This document shows positions 1-8,339 of a stretch of 40,934 bases of DNA, piece after piece. The stretch covers positions 1 through 40,934 of the forward strand of contig JAJYHY010000025.1 of NCBI GenBank assembly GCA_021784555.1, written 5' to 3'. Position numbers and translations under genes: made by a program. Source of the DNA: a bacterium (GTDB taxonomy: Bacteria; Verrucomicrobiota; Verrucomicrobiia; Limisphaerales; UBA8199). The stretch's first letter is position 1. Every line of letters begins with the position of its first letter. Under the pieces are notes generated by a model. It made no database searches and was not told the DNA's origin. It worked only from the letters and a program-made list of their open reading frames with translations.

Positions 1-487
1 CCGATCTGTAGATACGCGTGCCGGCGTTAGCGCCGTTGGAGGCGGAGCCGAGGGCGTAAAGCGGGTTGTTGTTCGCGTTAGTGACATCCGATTCGCTGAA
101 GTAGCGCAGGTCGGACTGGCCGACACCATTGGCCTTGACCCAAAGCAGGATGGAGTAGCTGGGATTGCGCGTTATGGGCAAGCCGGTGTCCTGGGTGACG
201 TCACCGGTGAAAAAGGCGCATTGGGATTGGGAGGCGTCAAACGAGAGGGCCTGGCCGAATTTGCCGGGAACGAAGGCGCTGGAGTCGAAAATGTCATAAA
301 GCTGCATGTTGTTGCCCCCGACCATGTCGGGCGTGGTGTTGGGGAAATTGACGAAATCGGCCGTGTCCAGCGGCCAATAAGAGACCAGTCCGTCACGCAC
401 GTCCGTGGCCAAGGCGGAGGCGGCGGACAAGAGCAGGAGCGGCACGACTGGCTTGAGTTTGAACAGGTTGAGAAGGCGCTTCTTCAT
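1..487 (-). CDS. LamG/concanavalin-like secreted protein, N-terminal part (cut by window edge)
   Basis: An open frame reads from ATG at 487 off the left edge without a stop (about 162 residues visible). It begins with a signal peptide: a basic start MKKRLLNLFK, a hydrophobic run PVVPLLLLSAASALA, then a likely cleavage before TDVRDG. The next residues, DGLVSYWPLD, are the usual opening of LamG/concanavalin A-like glucanase domains in secreted proteins of Verrucomicrobiota and Planctomycetota, followed by FGQALSFDASQ and SYSILLWVKA, the conserved second and third strands of that fold. The role is probably carbohydrate or surface binding outside the cell; substrate unknown. No convincing Shine-Dalgarno is seen. 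It is divergent from the pseudopilin gene at 635. Confidence 0.8.
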   Translation of the reverse strand, partial: MKKRLLNLFKLKPVVPLLLLSAASALATDVRDGLVSYWPLDTADFVNFPNTTPDMVGGNNMQLYDIFDSSAFVPGKFGQALSFDASQSQCAFFTGDVTQDTGLPITRNPSYSILLWVKANGVGQSDLRYFSESDVTNANNNPLYALGSASNGANAGTRIYRS

Positions 488-634
488 GGTATTAATTCAA
501 TTGCCCGGAGAGTAGCAATTGACCGGCGGTGTCGTCAACAAAATTCCGACTGTCGGGGGCCGAGTGACTATCCATGCGGTGGCTGCTTCAAATCTGTGCT
601 TTAATCGGTCCCACCCCCAGCTTATAGTCCTGGC

Positions 635-1492
635 ATGAAAGCGCGCAAACCGAATTTCGAGTTCCAATCCATCAGGAGTGGCGAGAGGGGCCAAGCGCCT
701 CGTGCGCGGCGAACCGCCGGGTTTACGCTGATAGAACTGCTGGTGGTGATCGCCATCATCGCCATCCTGGCCGCCCTGCTCCTGCCAGCCCTGGGCAGGG
801 CGCAAGCGGCGGCGCGCCGGACCTCCTGCCTGGATAATCTTAAGCAACTTGGCCTCTCGACGCGGATGTACGTGGACGACTTCGGCGTCTTTCCCCCGCG
901 CGTCACAACCGGCGATTACGCCCGGTGGCCGGCGGCTCTGTACCGCTACTACCAGAACACCAACCTGCTGCTCTGTCCCACCGAGTTGGCGCTCTACCCG
1001 CGCGATCCTCCGCGCAACAGCAACGGGGGCAACACCCGCTATGCGAACTACAGCGCCGACAACGCCGCCTGCAGCTACATTATGAACGGCTGGGGCGACT
1101 TCTACGGGCCCGCGGCCTGGAACGACCAAAGCCGGACCCTCGGCGGCATGAAAGAGGCGGACATCCACGAACCGGCGGAGACGGTCATTATCGGCGAGCG
1201 GCGCCACAGTGACCAGGACGATTACTGGATGGACCTCCTGGAAAACGAGCACGGAGGTGTGGACAACCTCATCTACTGCGTCCAGCACGCGCGCCACAGC
1301 GGCGGCCTCAAGCCGCGCCCCGGCTCCGGAGGTTCCAACTTCCTCTATTGCGATGGCGGCGCCCGGTTCCGGAAATTCGGACGGACCGTTTATCCCATCA
1401 ACCAGTGGGCGACCAAGGACGATCTGACCCGCGGCGTGGACGCCATCCCCCTGCAGACCCTCATTGCCCGGACTGAACGGATCGGCGACTAA
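635..1492 (+). CDS. Type II secretion-type pseudopilin (prepilin N-terminal cleavage/methylation domain)
   Basis: 285 residues. Residues 29-48 carry the class III prepilin signal: the cleavage site before F in GFTLIELL, the conserved Glu at +5, and the hydrophobic helix [17 protein letters not shown]. The preceding leader is long and basic (about 28 residues). The C-terminal globular part contains an HSGG ... NFLYCDGG stretch, matching the H-x(n)-DG motif of the large Verrucomicrobiota/Planctomycetota family of stand-alone pseudopilin-like proteins. Such proteins need the prepilin peptidase and are inserted in the inner membrane or assembled into a pseudopilus; the specific role is unknown. 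It stands alone and is not part of a gsp operon here. Confidence 0.85.
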   Translation: MKARKPNFEFQSIRSGERGQAPRARRTAGFTLIELLVVIAIIAILAALLLPALGRAQAAARRTSCLDNLKQLGLSTRMYVDDFGVFPPRVTTGDYARWPAALYRYYQNTNLLLCPTELALYPRDPPRNSNGGNTRYANYSADNAACSYIMNGWGDFYGPAAWNDQSRTLGGMKEADIHEPAETVIIGERRHSDQDDYWMDLLENEHGGVDNLIYCVQHARHSGGLKPRPGSGGSNFLYCDGGARFRKFGRTVYPINQWATKDDLTRGVDAIPLQTLIARTERIGD

Positions 1493-1511
1493 ATCCGCGA
1501 GCACGCCTTGG

Positions 1512-1844
1512 TTACTCCGCCGTGATCCCGATGAGAAACGGACAGGACGCCGAGCCTGTGGACACGAAATCCAGCGAGGTTATCACCTCATCAGGAAACG
1601 GGTTGTTCCAGGTCAGGCGGTAGAGGCGTACCTTGACCGACCGGTCCACGCCGCCCGCATAGGCATTAGTACCAACCCAGGCCACGGCCGCATGCGGCAC
1701 GGCCATCGTGTCGCCGCTGACCCACCACCAATTCTTCACCTCTTCACCGTAGCGGACCGGGACTTCCTCCTGGCGTCCATCGTAAAGGGGTCGGTTCTTA
1801 GTATTGACAACTTTCGCACCTTTGCTACCTTGGTCCCATGGCAC
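1512..1844 (-). pseudogene. C-terminal remnant of a Verrucomicrobia-type hypothetical protein
   Basis: 110 residues. The last 80 look like a real domain: YGEEVKNWWW ... VAWVGTNAYAGG ... VRLYRLTWNNPFPD ... SLDFVSTGSASCPFLI. From memory this resembles the C-terminal beta-sandwich-like ending found in many large Verrucomicrobiota proteins. The frame begins abruptly at 1844, where a RAYT transposase start lies on the other strand (1838), so the N-terminal part was probably lost at that junction. Function not known. It could instead be a short intact gene, but the lack of any N-terminal domain or signal peptide argues against this. Confidence 0.45.
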
Positions 1845-2002
1845 GCAAACTCAGAATCCAGCATCCCGGGGCCATTCACCACGTCATGGGCCACGGCGAC
1901 CAGGAACCGACCCGTCTGCTGGCGAGGCTTCGCCTCAGACCAATTCTTTGTGTTACTTCGGCAAGCGTGCGGAGGCTGAAGCAAGCGTCGGGAAGCGAAT
2001 AG
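1838..2002 (+). pseudogene. RAYT (REP-associated tyrosine transposase) 5' remnant 1
   Basis: The frame starts MARKLRIQHPGAIHHVMGHG, which matches the highly conserved opening of the Y1/TnpA_REP family (typically MARxLRxxxPGAxYHVxxRG), including the His-containing strand. After about 24 residues the similarity is lost and a TAG follows at 2000, so the catalytic tyrosine helix and most of the protein are missing. Upstream is a promoter-like TTGACA (1804-1809) with a weak TACCTT 16 bases later. RAYTs move or maintain REP palindromes, and palindromic elements occur elsewhere in this window. Confidence 0.65.
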
Positions 2003-2063
2003 GCGGCCGGCAAGAATATTGCGTTGGCTGGCAGGCACTTAGGAATGGAGGTTCATTTTTTTC

Positions 2064-2101
2064 TTGATTCTAACTACATAAATAGGTATTTAGGCTATAG
2101 T
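2064..2101 (+). promoter_or_regulatory. Candidate promoter with overlapping BlaI-type operator
   Basis: The AT-rich stretch ahead of the BlaI-like gene contains TTGATT (2064-2069), a 17-base spacer and TATTTA (2087-2092). A dyad TAAATA-GG-TATTTA (2079-2092) lies over the -10. A wider imperfect dyad, AACTA (2072-2076) with TAGTT (2104-2108), surrounds it. BlaI/MecI repressors bind short dyads over their own promoter and usually autoregulate, so this is a plausible operator. This is inference from position and symmetry. Confidence 0.45.
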
Positions 2102-2119
2102 AATAGTTGAATACACGGT

Positions 2120-2497
2120 ATGACTCTGATCCCTGAAATCTCCAAAGCCGAATGGAAGGTCATGAAACTGCTCTGGACCAAGTCCCCGCAGCCCGCCTAC
2201 GACCTGTGCGAGGCGCTGGCCCGGACAGAAGACTGGCACCCCAACACCGTCAAGACTCTGCTGAGCCGGCTGCGGGGCAAGAAGGCGGTGAGCGCGAAGA
2301 AGTACAAGAACCTATACCTCTACTCGCCCGTGGTTTCGGAGGAAGACTGCGTGCAAGCAGAGAGCGACTCGTTGCTGCAGCGGCTGTTCGGCGGCTCGGT
2401 CAAGCCGTTGTTGGTTCACTTCGCCAAGCGGCGACGGTTTACGGCCGAGGATCTCGATGAGTTAAAACGCATCCTGCAAGAAGGAAAGGAGAAGTGA
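2120..2497 (+). CDS. BlaI/MecI/CopY family transcriptional repressor
   Basis: 125 residues, the usual family length. The winged helix is clear: IPEISKAEWKVMKLLW, then HPNTVKTLLSRLRGKKAVSAKK (recognition helix and wing) and KNLYLYSPVVSEEDC, followed by a C-terminal dimerisation helix. Family members repress a downstream M56 metalloprotease sensor gene and are released when that sensor cleaves them. The M56 gene begins one base after this stop codon, so the two form the standard blaI-blaR1-like pair. In Verrucomicrobiota and Planctomycetota such pairs are numerous and are usually unrelated to beta-lactams; the inducer here is unknown. Confidence 0.9.
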   Translation: MTLIPEISKAEWKVMKLLWTKSPQPAYDLCEALARTEDWHPNTVKTLLSRLRGKKAVSAKKYKNLYLYSPVVSEEDCVQAESDSLLQRLFGGSVKPLLVHFAKRRRFTAEDLDELKRILQEGKEK

Positions 2498-2498
2498 A

Positions 2499-4670
2499 AT
2501 GAGCGCCGTCGAGATTCTGGGAACAGGGCTGGCGTGTCTCTGGCGGGCGACATGGCAGGCGTCGGTGCTGGTGCTGCTGGTCCTGTTGGTGCAACGCTTG
2601 CTCCGCGCCCGACTCACCCCGAGCTGGCGCCACGGTCTTTGGTGGTTAGTGCTGCTTCGGTTGCTGCTGCCGGTGGTTCCGGCCACCCCGTTGAGCGTTT
2701 TCAATCTGGCCAGCGCAGAGGTCCTGCGGGAGGGAACAGCGCCATTGGAATCCGTTTGGAGGCGAGAATTGCGAGGCGCCGGACCCTTGGGGGCGCCGGA
2801 CGGGTTACAGGGCGGACCGGCTGTCGCCGCGTCCAGCGCGGCTGGAGAATCCGCTACTCCGACACAGACCGCTGCGCCGGCAGCTCGACCGGCAGTTGCT
2901 TCGAGTGCTGCGCCGCGCGAGCATGTTGCCGTGTCGCCCGCCGCATACGCCCTATGGGGTGCGTTCGGTCTCTGGCTGCTTGGAGTGTTCTTCCTGGGGG
3001 CGCGGCTGATTTGGGGCAATTGGAAGTTTGCCCGGCGACTGCGGCAGTGTGCTCCGGAAACCGACCCCACGCGGTTGGCGCTGCTGGAGGAGTGCCGGCA
3101 AAAGGTCAGCCTACGCTCGAGGCCAATTCTGGTCGAGACGGCCGACGTGGACAGCCCGGCGCTCTTTGGCTGCTGGCGCGTGAAGCTGTTGGTGCCTCCC
3201 AAGATTGTCCAAACGTTCTCACCAGCGGAGTTGCGCCACGTCTTCCTCCACGAACTCGCGCACGTGCGGCGGGGCGATGTGGCGACGAACTGGCTGATGG
3301 CGGTGGTACGGATCGCGCACTGGTTCAACCCGGCGATCTGGTTCGCTTGCTCCCGGATGCGAGCGGACCGCGAGTTGGCCACCGACGCACTGGCCCTTTC
3401 GGTGGTCCACGAGCCGGAGAACCAGCGCTACGGGCAGACCATCATCAAATTGCTGGAAGGCTTTGTTCGCCCGGCTACGGGGCCGGGCTTAGTCGGTATT
3501 CTCGAAACCCAACACGAAATGAAACGAAGGATTAGTATGATCGCAAAATTCAAGAAAACGAACCGCTGGCCGGGATTGGCCATCGCCGCCTTCACCGGTC
3601 TGGCGGTGATCGCGTTGACCGATGCGCAGACGAAGACGGATTCGATCGCGTCGTCTGTCACACAAACAAGCCTGCTCAATGCCAAGCTCAAGGCTCTATT
3701 CAAGCCGGTTACCACAATTGCCGGGGCGAACGATGTGATCACGAGCGCCGACCCAGTAGTGCTCTCGCCCAATGGCAAGTTCCTCAATTGGCAAGGTTTG
3801 GTAGTGCCGATGGACGGGAGCAAACCTTTTCCGCTTACGGATCGCCGAGTGTGGAGCGAGTCGTGGGCGCCCAACGGCAAGCTGATCGCCTGTTGCGGCG
3901 TGGACGGGCTGTACGTCGTGCCCGTCAACGCCGAGACGGGGCATGCGACCGGGCCGGCGAAGAAGCTGGTCAGCGGAAGGCTGAAACTGTGGGCTGACAC
4001 TCGTTTGGATTGGACCGCCGACTCGGCCCGCGTTTTCTTTGTAGCGTGGAACCAGGATTATAGCGGTCCGGTCTCCAAGGCCGTTGTCGTCAGCAGCGGA
4101 AAGGTGGTGGACGCGCCGGACTGGGCCGAACTAGGTCTTCGTTCCCCGGACGAAAAGACCATTGCTTACTCGCCACGGGGCGATGGCGTTTGGGTTCGCC
4201 CCGCGGCTGGGGGACCGGCGAGGAACCTTGGCGCTGTGGGGGAGTCCAAGTGGTGTGAACCGCTGGCTTGGTCGGCCGACGGCCAGTGGGTGATCAGCCA
4301 GGTCGGCCCTGGCGATAACGGCGAGGAGGTGCGCCTGATCCGGCTGGCCGATAGCCAGGAGTTCCGCATCCTGGTACCGACATCGGTGGGGAGATTCGTT
4401 GGGAAGTCGGCCACCGGTGACGGGATTTACTTTTACCGGACCTCGTATGACCTGGCCTTTGTCCCCAAAGTCATGTCCGTGCAGGGAGGAACTCCGGTTT
4501 GCCTGGCCACGCGCAACCGGGGGCTCTTGGTTCAGAACAGCTCCCAATTGTTCGTAACCGCCGAGTGGGCAAGCGGAATGCCCTATGCCTACCAGCAGAC
4601 TCGCCTTCCAGGCCACGGGTTCGCTGACCGAGCAGGACACCCTGGTTGTCTGGGACACTCGGGACCGTAA
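2499..4670 (+). CDS. BlaR1-like M56 metalloprotease sensor with WD40/TolB-like C-terminal region (frame breaks near 4600)
   Basis: 723 residues as read. Residues 1-60 and 140-175 contain membrane helices. The M56 peptidase core follows, with the zinc motif HELAH at residues 251-255 (context FLHELAHVRRGD) and the downstream glutamate region MRADRELATDALAL. A further hydrophobic helix lies at about residues 355-370 (GLAIAAFTGLAVIAL). Instead of a penicillin-binding sensor, the outer part is a beta-propeller-like series (DPVVLSPNGKFLNW, SWAPNGKLIACCG, DWTADSARVFFVAW, AWSADGQWVISQV). The last 40 residues run out of frame and end in GHGFADRAGHPGC; the propeller resumes in another frame from about 4585. 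It is probably one gene of about 1,000 residues, 2499-5490, with a single indel or sequence error near 4585-4625. Confidence 0.8.
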   Translation: MSAVEILGTGLACLWRATWQASVLVLLVLLVQRLLRARLTPSWRHGLWWLVLLRLLLPVVPATPLSVFNLASAEVLREGTAPLESVWRRELRGAGPLGAPDGLQGGPAVAASSAAGESATPTQTAAPAARPAVASSAAPREHVAVSPAAYALWGAFGLWLLGVFFLGARLIWGNWKFARRLRQCAPETDPTRLALLEECRQKVSLRSRPILVETADVDSPALFGCWRVKLLVPPKIVQTFSPAELRHVFLHELAHVRRGDVATNWLMAVVRIAHWFNPAIWFACSRMRADRELATDALALSVVHEPENQRYGQTIIKLLEGFVRPATGPGLVGILETQHEMKRRISMIAKFKKTNRWPGLAIAAFTGLAVIALTDAQTKTDSIASSVTQTSLLNAKLKALFKPVTTIAGANDVITSADPVVLSPNGKFLNWQGLVVPMDGSKPFPLTDRRVWSESWAPNGKLIACCGVDGLYVVPVNAETGHATGPAKKLVSGRLKLWADTRLDWTADSARVFFVAWNQDYSGPVSKAVVVSSGKVVDAPDWAELGLRSPDEKTIAYSPRGDGVWVRPAAGGPARNLGAVGESKWCEPLAWSADGQWVISQVGPGDNGEEVRLIRLADSQEFRILVPTSVGRFVGKSATGDGIYFYRTSYDLAFVPKVMSVQGGTPVCLATRNRGLLVQNSSQLFVTAEWASGMPYAYQQTRLPGHGFADRAGHPGCLGHSGP

Positions 4671-5490
4671 ATCCCGGAAGCTGGATGCCCCAAGTCCGGT
4701 TGGGAGTCAGTGGGCTTTTGCTTGGTCTCCGGACAGCCGATGCCTGGCCTACACCTGTTTGGAACATCTCAAGACTTGCCTCGGTGGCGTCCTTTCACGC
4801 CTAGATGTCGGTGAAGCGCTCAAACTGGCCGCGAGTGGTGCGCTTCCAGCCTCGTCGTCAACCAAGTCAACGGTCACGATTCCCATTGCGCCACCGACGG
4901 CCGTGCCCCTCACCGACTTCCGATTCACGGACAACTTCGACCCCGGCGTCTCGCCGAGCTGGACTTTCTGGGAAAACCCCACGAAAGGCATGCCGCATGA
5001 GCACACGGTCAAGAACGGCGAACTGGTGCTGGAGAATAGCCGCGCGATCCTGGGCGAGCCCAATTGGACCAATTATGTCGCCCGGGCCCGCATCTATCTG
5101 GAATCGGTACCGGCTACTGGCGAGGGCGTGGCTGGTTTCAGTGTCCGGCGAACGCGCGACAACCCAAGCAATCCCGGCTCCTTCAGTTTCTACTTCTTTA
5201 TACTCACGTGCTCTAACGGGCACCCGGACGCAATTTCTCTTGGCATTCTTCACCATGGCTCAACGGGACAAACCCAGATTGGAACATTCGAGGAACAGCG
5301 ACACAGACTTGCTCTCAAGGAGTGGCACAATCTCGAATTGGAGGTCAAAGGCCACCGGTTGAGGGGATATCTCGACGGACAATTGGTCGCCGAAGCAACC
5401 GACGACCGACTGAGCCAAGGTGGCCTGCACCTGGACTCCTCCAGCACCTGTGTGCGCTTCGACGACTTCAGTGTGCAGTTGCTGCCGTAA
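4585..5490 (+). CDS. Frameshifted continuation of the BlaR1-like gene: last propeller blade plus LamG-like domain
   Basis: Frame of 301 codons in a different phase from the preceding gene. It opens inside that gene's out-of-frame tail and restores propeller-type sequence (DTLVVWDTRDRKSRKLD, then FAWSPDSRCLAYT). After a Ser/Thr/Pro linker near residues 85-110 comes a concanavalin-like sandwich: FTDNFDPGVSPSWTFWEN, VKNGELVLEN, ARIYLESV, LALKEWHNLELEVKGHRLRGYLDG and a C-terminal VRFDDFSVQLLP. This is the pattern of LamG/DUF1080-like domains. The whole arrangement suggests a periplasmic ligand-sensing extension on an M56 signal transducer. Whether the break is biological or a sequencing error cannot be decided here. 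Confidence 0.65.
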   Translation: MPTSRLAFQATGSLTEQDTLVVWDTRDRKSRKLDAPSPVGSQWAFAWSPDSRCLAYTCLEHLKTCLGGVLSRLDVGEALKLAASGALPASSSTKSTVTIPIAPPTAVPLTDFRFTDNFDPGVSPSWTFWENPTKGMPHEHTVKNGELVLENSRAILGEPNWTNYVARARIYLESVPATGEGVAGFSVRRTRDNPSNPGSFSFYFFILTCSNGHPDAISLGILHHGSTGQTQIGTFEEQRHRLALKEWHNLELEVKGHRLRGYLDGQLVAEATDDRLSQGGLHLDSSSTCVRFDDFSVQLLP

Positions 5491-5522
5491 GGGGGACGTC
5501 GCCAGATGCTTAAGAAAAGGCC

Positions 5523-5565
5523 TTGACAAAAGTCGCTCGTTATGTAATCACTTTGTCCCACATAA
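5523..5565 (+). promoter_or_regulatory. Promoter-like TTGACA with inverted repeat
   Basis: A consensus TTGACA lies at 5523-5528, with TAATCA 16 bases later (5545-5550). A short inverted repeat, TTATGT (5540-5545) with ACATAA (5560-5565), overlaps the -10 and could be an operator. It directly precedes the small reading frame at 5570 and the hsdS-like gene. Confidence 0.4.
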
Positions 5566-5569
5566 CAAG

Positions 5570-5677
5570 ATGCTGGTTCGCGAATACAAGAGCGCCCCGC
5601 CCAGCGAACGAGTGCTGGCCGCCGAACTCACCAAGGCCCGGCAGGCGCTGGAACGGAGAAAAGCGAGGGTGCGATGA
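5570..5677 (+). CDS. Small 35-residue protein overlapping hsdS, unrecognised
   Basis: ATG at 5570, TGA at 5675-5677, overlapping the hsdS start as ATGA. The product, MLVREYKSAP then SERVLAAELTKARQALERR and KARVR, is a charged single helix. It could be the C-terminal remnant of an upstream type I methylase/restriction subunit, or a short regulator translated from the promoter just upstream. The coupling to hsdS is seen; the function is not known. Confidence 0.3.
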   Translation: MLVREYKSAPPSERVLAAELTKARQALERRKARVR

Positions 5678-6483
5678 GCAGACAGTGGCCCAAGGTCACC
5701 CTCGGCGAGGTGCTCCGACGATCAGAGGAGACCATCCAACCGCAAGCCGAGGCCGAATATCGCGAAATCACGGTTCGCCTGCGGGGCAATGGGGTTGTGG
5801 CACGTCGTCGTGTTCTCGGCGCATCCTTATCTGGTCGTCGTTTCGTAGCTCGCACTGGACAATTCATCGCCTGGCGAATTGATGCGCGGAACGGCGCGAT
5901 GGGGCTTGTGCCAGAATCATTAGATGGCGCGCTGGTCACCAAGGACTTCCCGCTGTTCGAGCTGAACGCCGAACGGCTTGAACCGGCATTTCTCGGCTGG
6001 CTTTGCCGCACGGCAGGCTTTGTCGAGCTGTGCTCGCGAGCGAGCGAGGGCGCGACGAACCGCGTGCGGTTGAAGGAGAAGAGTTTTCTCGCGGTGGAAA
6101 TCCCCCTCCCGCCGTTGGCGGAGCAGCGGCGGGTGGTGGCGCGGATTGAGGAACTGGCCGCCCAAATCCACCAAGCCGGCATCCTCCGCCAACAAGCGGC
6201 CGAAGAAGCCCAGGCGGTTCTCGGCTCGCATCGCCGCCACATATTCGGCGAAGCGGAGTGTTCGACGAGCGGGAGAACAAGGCACTCCCTACTTGCTTCA
6301 GGGTGCCGCCGTCGCTACAGGGTTGAAATAGTCAGGGGCTTTATTCTGTACCTGCACCTGTCAATCGAGAACCTCCTAAAAGACCTTTTGGTTCACCGCC
6401 TAAAGGCCCAAACACGAGTATTTAGAGTCGAGCAGATAAGGCGCACGGTTGAAGATATGCGGTCCCGTGACATTGCAGAGTAA
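5674..6483 (+). pseudogene. Type I restriction-modification specificity subunit, half-size/truncated (HsdS-like)
   Basis: 269 residues. Residues 1-175 form one target-recognition domain with the usual signatures: WPKVTLGEVL at the start, QFIAWRIDARNGAMGLVP, GALVTKDFPLFEL and VRLKEKSFLAVEIPLPPLAEQRRVV, followed by the conserved spacer helix (ARIEELAAQI ... AEEAQAVL). A normal HsdS has two such halves (400-600 residues). Here the sequence after HIFGE (about residue 195) no longer resembles HsdS. No hsdM or hsdR is adjacent. Single-TRD S subunits can work as dimers, but the missing partners and unrelated tail favour a remnant. Confidence 0.7.
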
Positions 6484-6641
6484 AGTCTATCTGAAGTTGC
6501 TTGGAAAGGTGTGGAGGATTAGGCAATAGACCTGACCCGGAAGCCGGATGCTACTCGGCCCACAAGACTTGCGCGCAAAGGGTCGGCCACGTTTCCGTAT
6601 TTTGACTCGCGTTCTCGGCCGTTGCCACTCCACAGAGCAGC

Positions 6642-6791
6642 ATGGCCAGCAAGCTCCGTATTCGATATCCGGGTGCCGTCTATCTGGAAATACCCGTCCA
6701 ACCCGCTTGTGCGGGAGCCGGTGAAACGCTCCACGGCGCTCGGACTCCAACCACCGGCCAAATGAACGCCACCGCAGTATGTGGTACGTGA
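6642..6791 (+). pseudogene. RAYT 5' remnant 2
   Basis: The frame opens MASKLRIRYPGAVYLEI, again the conserved first strand of REP-associated tyrosine transposases, then degenerates and stops at TGA 6789. About 40 bases upstream is TTGACT (6604-6609), so the remnant keeps the promoter-to-start layout seen at 1804-1838. Only the first 17 or so residues are recognisable. The stretch from 6484 to 6918 holds no other gene that I can support. Confidence 0.5.
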
Positions 6792-6918
6792 TTGCGGCAG
6801 GTTTTAGGGTTCAAGGACTCTAGCGGACCTTTTTCGGCTGAATAATCCGCGTTTCGGCTCCGACTATGTGTGGACAATGAAAGCGGAACATGGTTAACTA
6901 GACTCACGCGGGTGGTTT

Positions 6919-8289
6919 ATGGAAGAAAGCGATCGAATGTTGCTGCGCCGGTTTGTTCGAGATGAGGACGGGGAGGCCTTTTCCATCCTGATGCGGCGCT
7001 ATGCCGATATGGTCTATAGCACCTGCCGGAGGGTGCTGGAAAACGATTCGCAGGCCTCCGACGCGGTGCAGGAGACCTTCTTCCAGTTCATAAAGCAGGC
7101 CGATCACATCACGGGTTCGCTGGGCGGCTGGTTGCACCGCGTTGCCACGCGCCGGGCGGTGGACCTGGTTCGCAGCAACGTCTCGCGGCGCCGGCGGGAG
7201 CAGAGTTACGCCCTGGAACTGGACAACGACCCCCGCGCGTGGACAGAAGTCGAAGGACAGGTGGACGAGGCTCTGGAGGAATTGCCTGAAGCGCTGCGTG
7301 AGGTCCTGGTGCTGCATTTCCTGGAACGGCAGAGCACGACTCAAATCGCCGCGGCGCAAGGGGTGTCGCAGCCCACCATCTCGCGCCGAGTTGCCGAGGC
7401 GCTGGAGAGGATGCGGGAGTTGCTGCGCGAAAAGGGCTTTGCGCTGAGCGTAGTTCCGCTGCAAGGCGTATTGCTGCACTACGCCCATCGCGCGCCCGAG
7501 CCCCTGCTCCGCTCGTTGGGCAAGATAGGCCTGGCCCGTGCCGTTTCGGGGAAGACTTCTTACGCCGCGCTGTTCACCACCGGCGCAAAGGCGGTTCTAG
7601 CTGGAGGGGCGATTATAATCCTTGCGGCTTCTATCCGTCCGATGCTTCCTGGAAGGGCCACAGTACAAAAGCTCGCCTCGGCCCAACCGGCATCAGCCAT
7701 GTCGAGCCCCGCGATCGCTGCCCCCGCCACTGCCGAAACGGACTCAAAAACCGGCTCTTCACCGTCCCGCCCTGGCGCCGAGCAGTTGGCGCAGACCTCG
7801 ACCGGTTCATACCAGTCGAGAATTGCCGGCTGGACGCGCCCAAGCGCTGGTCCGCCCAACAAGTCCCAGACCAGCCCCGCTCCGGCGGCCGCCCCGAAAA
7901 CGGCTCCGGAACCGCTGCCAGGCGGGACGGTCGTAAGTTCGGCGCCTCCAGGCGCGGGACATTTCGCGGCGCGGGCGCCCGTCACATCGACACCACAGGC
8001 GGCCACCTGGAACATGGCGCTGTGGCGGCCAGCGTGGTTCAGCGCGCCTCCGGCGCCACGAGCCACGCCAGCCCCTCCAGGCCTGCCTTATCCGGGAACA
8101 ATCCGCCCGAGAATTTACAGCCTGATCAAGACGCGCGCGGCCGGCTTCGGAGCGAGTTGGTATAACCGAGCGGTGCCGGCGCCTCAGAACCCATCTCACG
8201 CCTTTCGCGCCTTTAACGCGCCGGGTGCCGGGTCGTCTGCATCAGAGGATCGGCTCTCCGGCAGCCTCACCATGACCCTTGGACGTTAA
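6919..8289 (+). CDS. ECF sigma factor with transmembrane helix and long Pro/Ala-rich C-terminal tail
   Basis: 456 residues; ordinary ECF sigma factors have about 180-200. Region 2 is at about 5-85 (LLRRFVRDEDGEAFSILMRRY, DAVQETFFQF, GGWLHRVATRRAVDLVR). Region 4 is at about 115-175 (LEELPEALREVLVLHFLERQSTTQIAAA, GVSQPTISRRVAEALERMRELL). The extension contains a hydrophobic segment near 214-235 (AVLAGGAIIILAAS) followed by about 220 residues of Ala/Pro/Ser/Thr-rich, low-complexity sequence. Tailed ECFs of this kind are common in Verrucomicrobiota and Planctomycetota; the helix suggests membrane tethering, replacing a separate anti-sigma factor. No anti-sigma gene is adjacent. Targets unknown. 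Confidence 0.85.
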   Translation: MEESDRMLLRRFVRDEDGEAFSILMRRYADMVYSTCRRVLENDSQASDAVQETFFQFIKQADHITGSLGGWLHRVATRRAVDLVRSNVSRRRREQSYALELDNDPRAWTEVEGQVDEALEELPEALREVLVLHFLERQSTTQIAAAQGVSQPTISRRVAEALERMRELLREKGFALSVVPLQGVLLHYAHRAPEPLLRSLGKIGLARAVSGKTSYAALFTTGAKAVLAGGAIIILAASIRPMLPGRATVQKLASAQPASAMSSPAIAAPATAETDSKTGSSPSRPGAEQLAQTSTGSYQSRIAGWTRPSAGPPNKSQTSPAPAAAPKTAPEPLPGGTVVSSAPPGAGHFAARAPVTSTPQAATWNMALWRPAWFSAPPAPRATPAPPGLPYPGTIRPRIYSLIKTRAAGFGASWYNRAVPAPQNPSHAFRAFNAPGAGSSASEDRLSGSLTMTLGR

Positions 8290-8339
8290 TCTCGAGAGCA
8301 CTTCGGCGTGACACGCTGATGCCCCGCGGTTGGTTGTCG

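Noticed and set aside
497-1504. Minus-strand open frame of 335 codons over the first pseudopilin
   Set aside because: The plus-strand frame carries an unmistakable prepilin leader; the antisense product is Val/Ala/Gly/Arg-rich shadow sequence.
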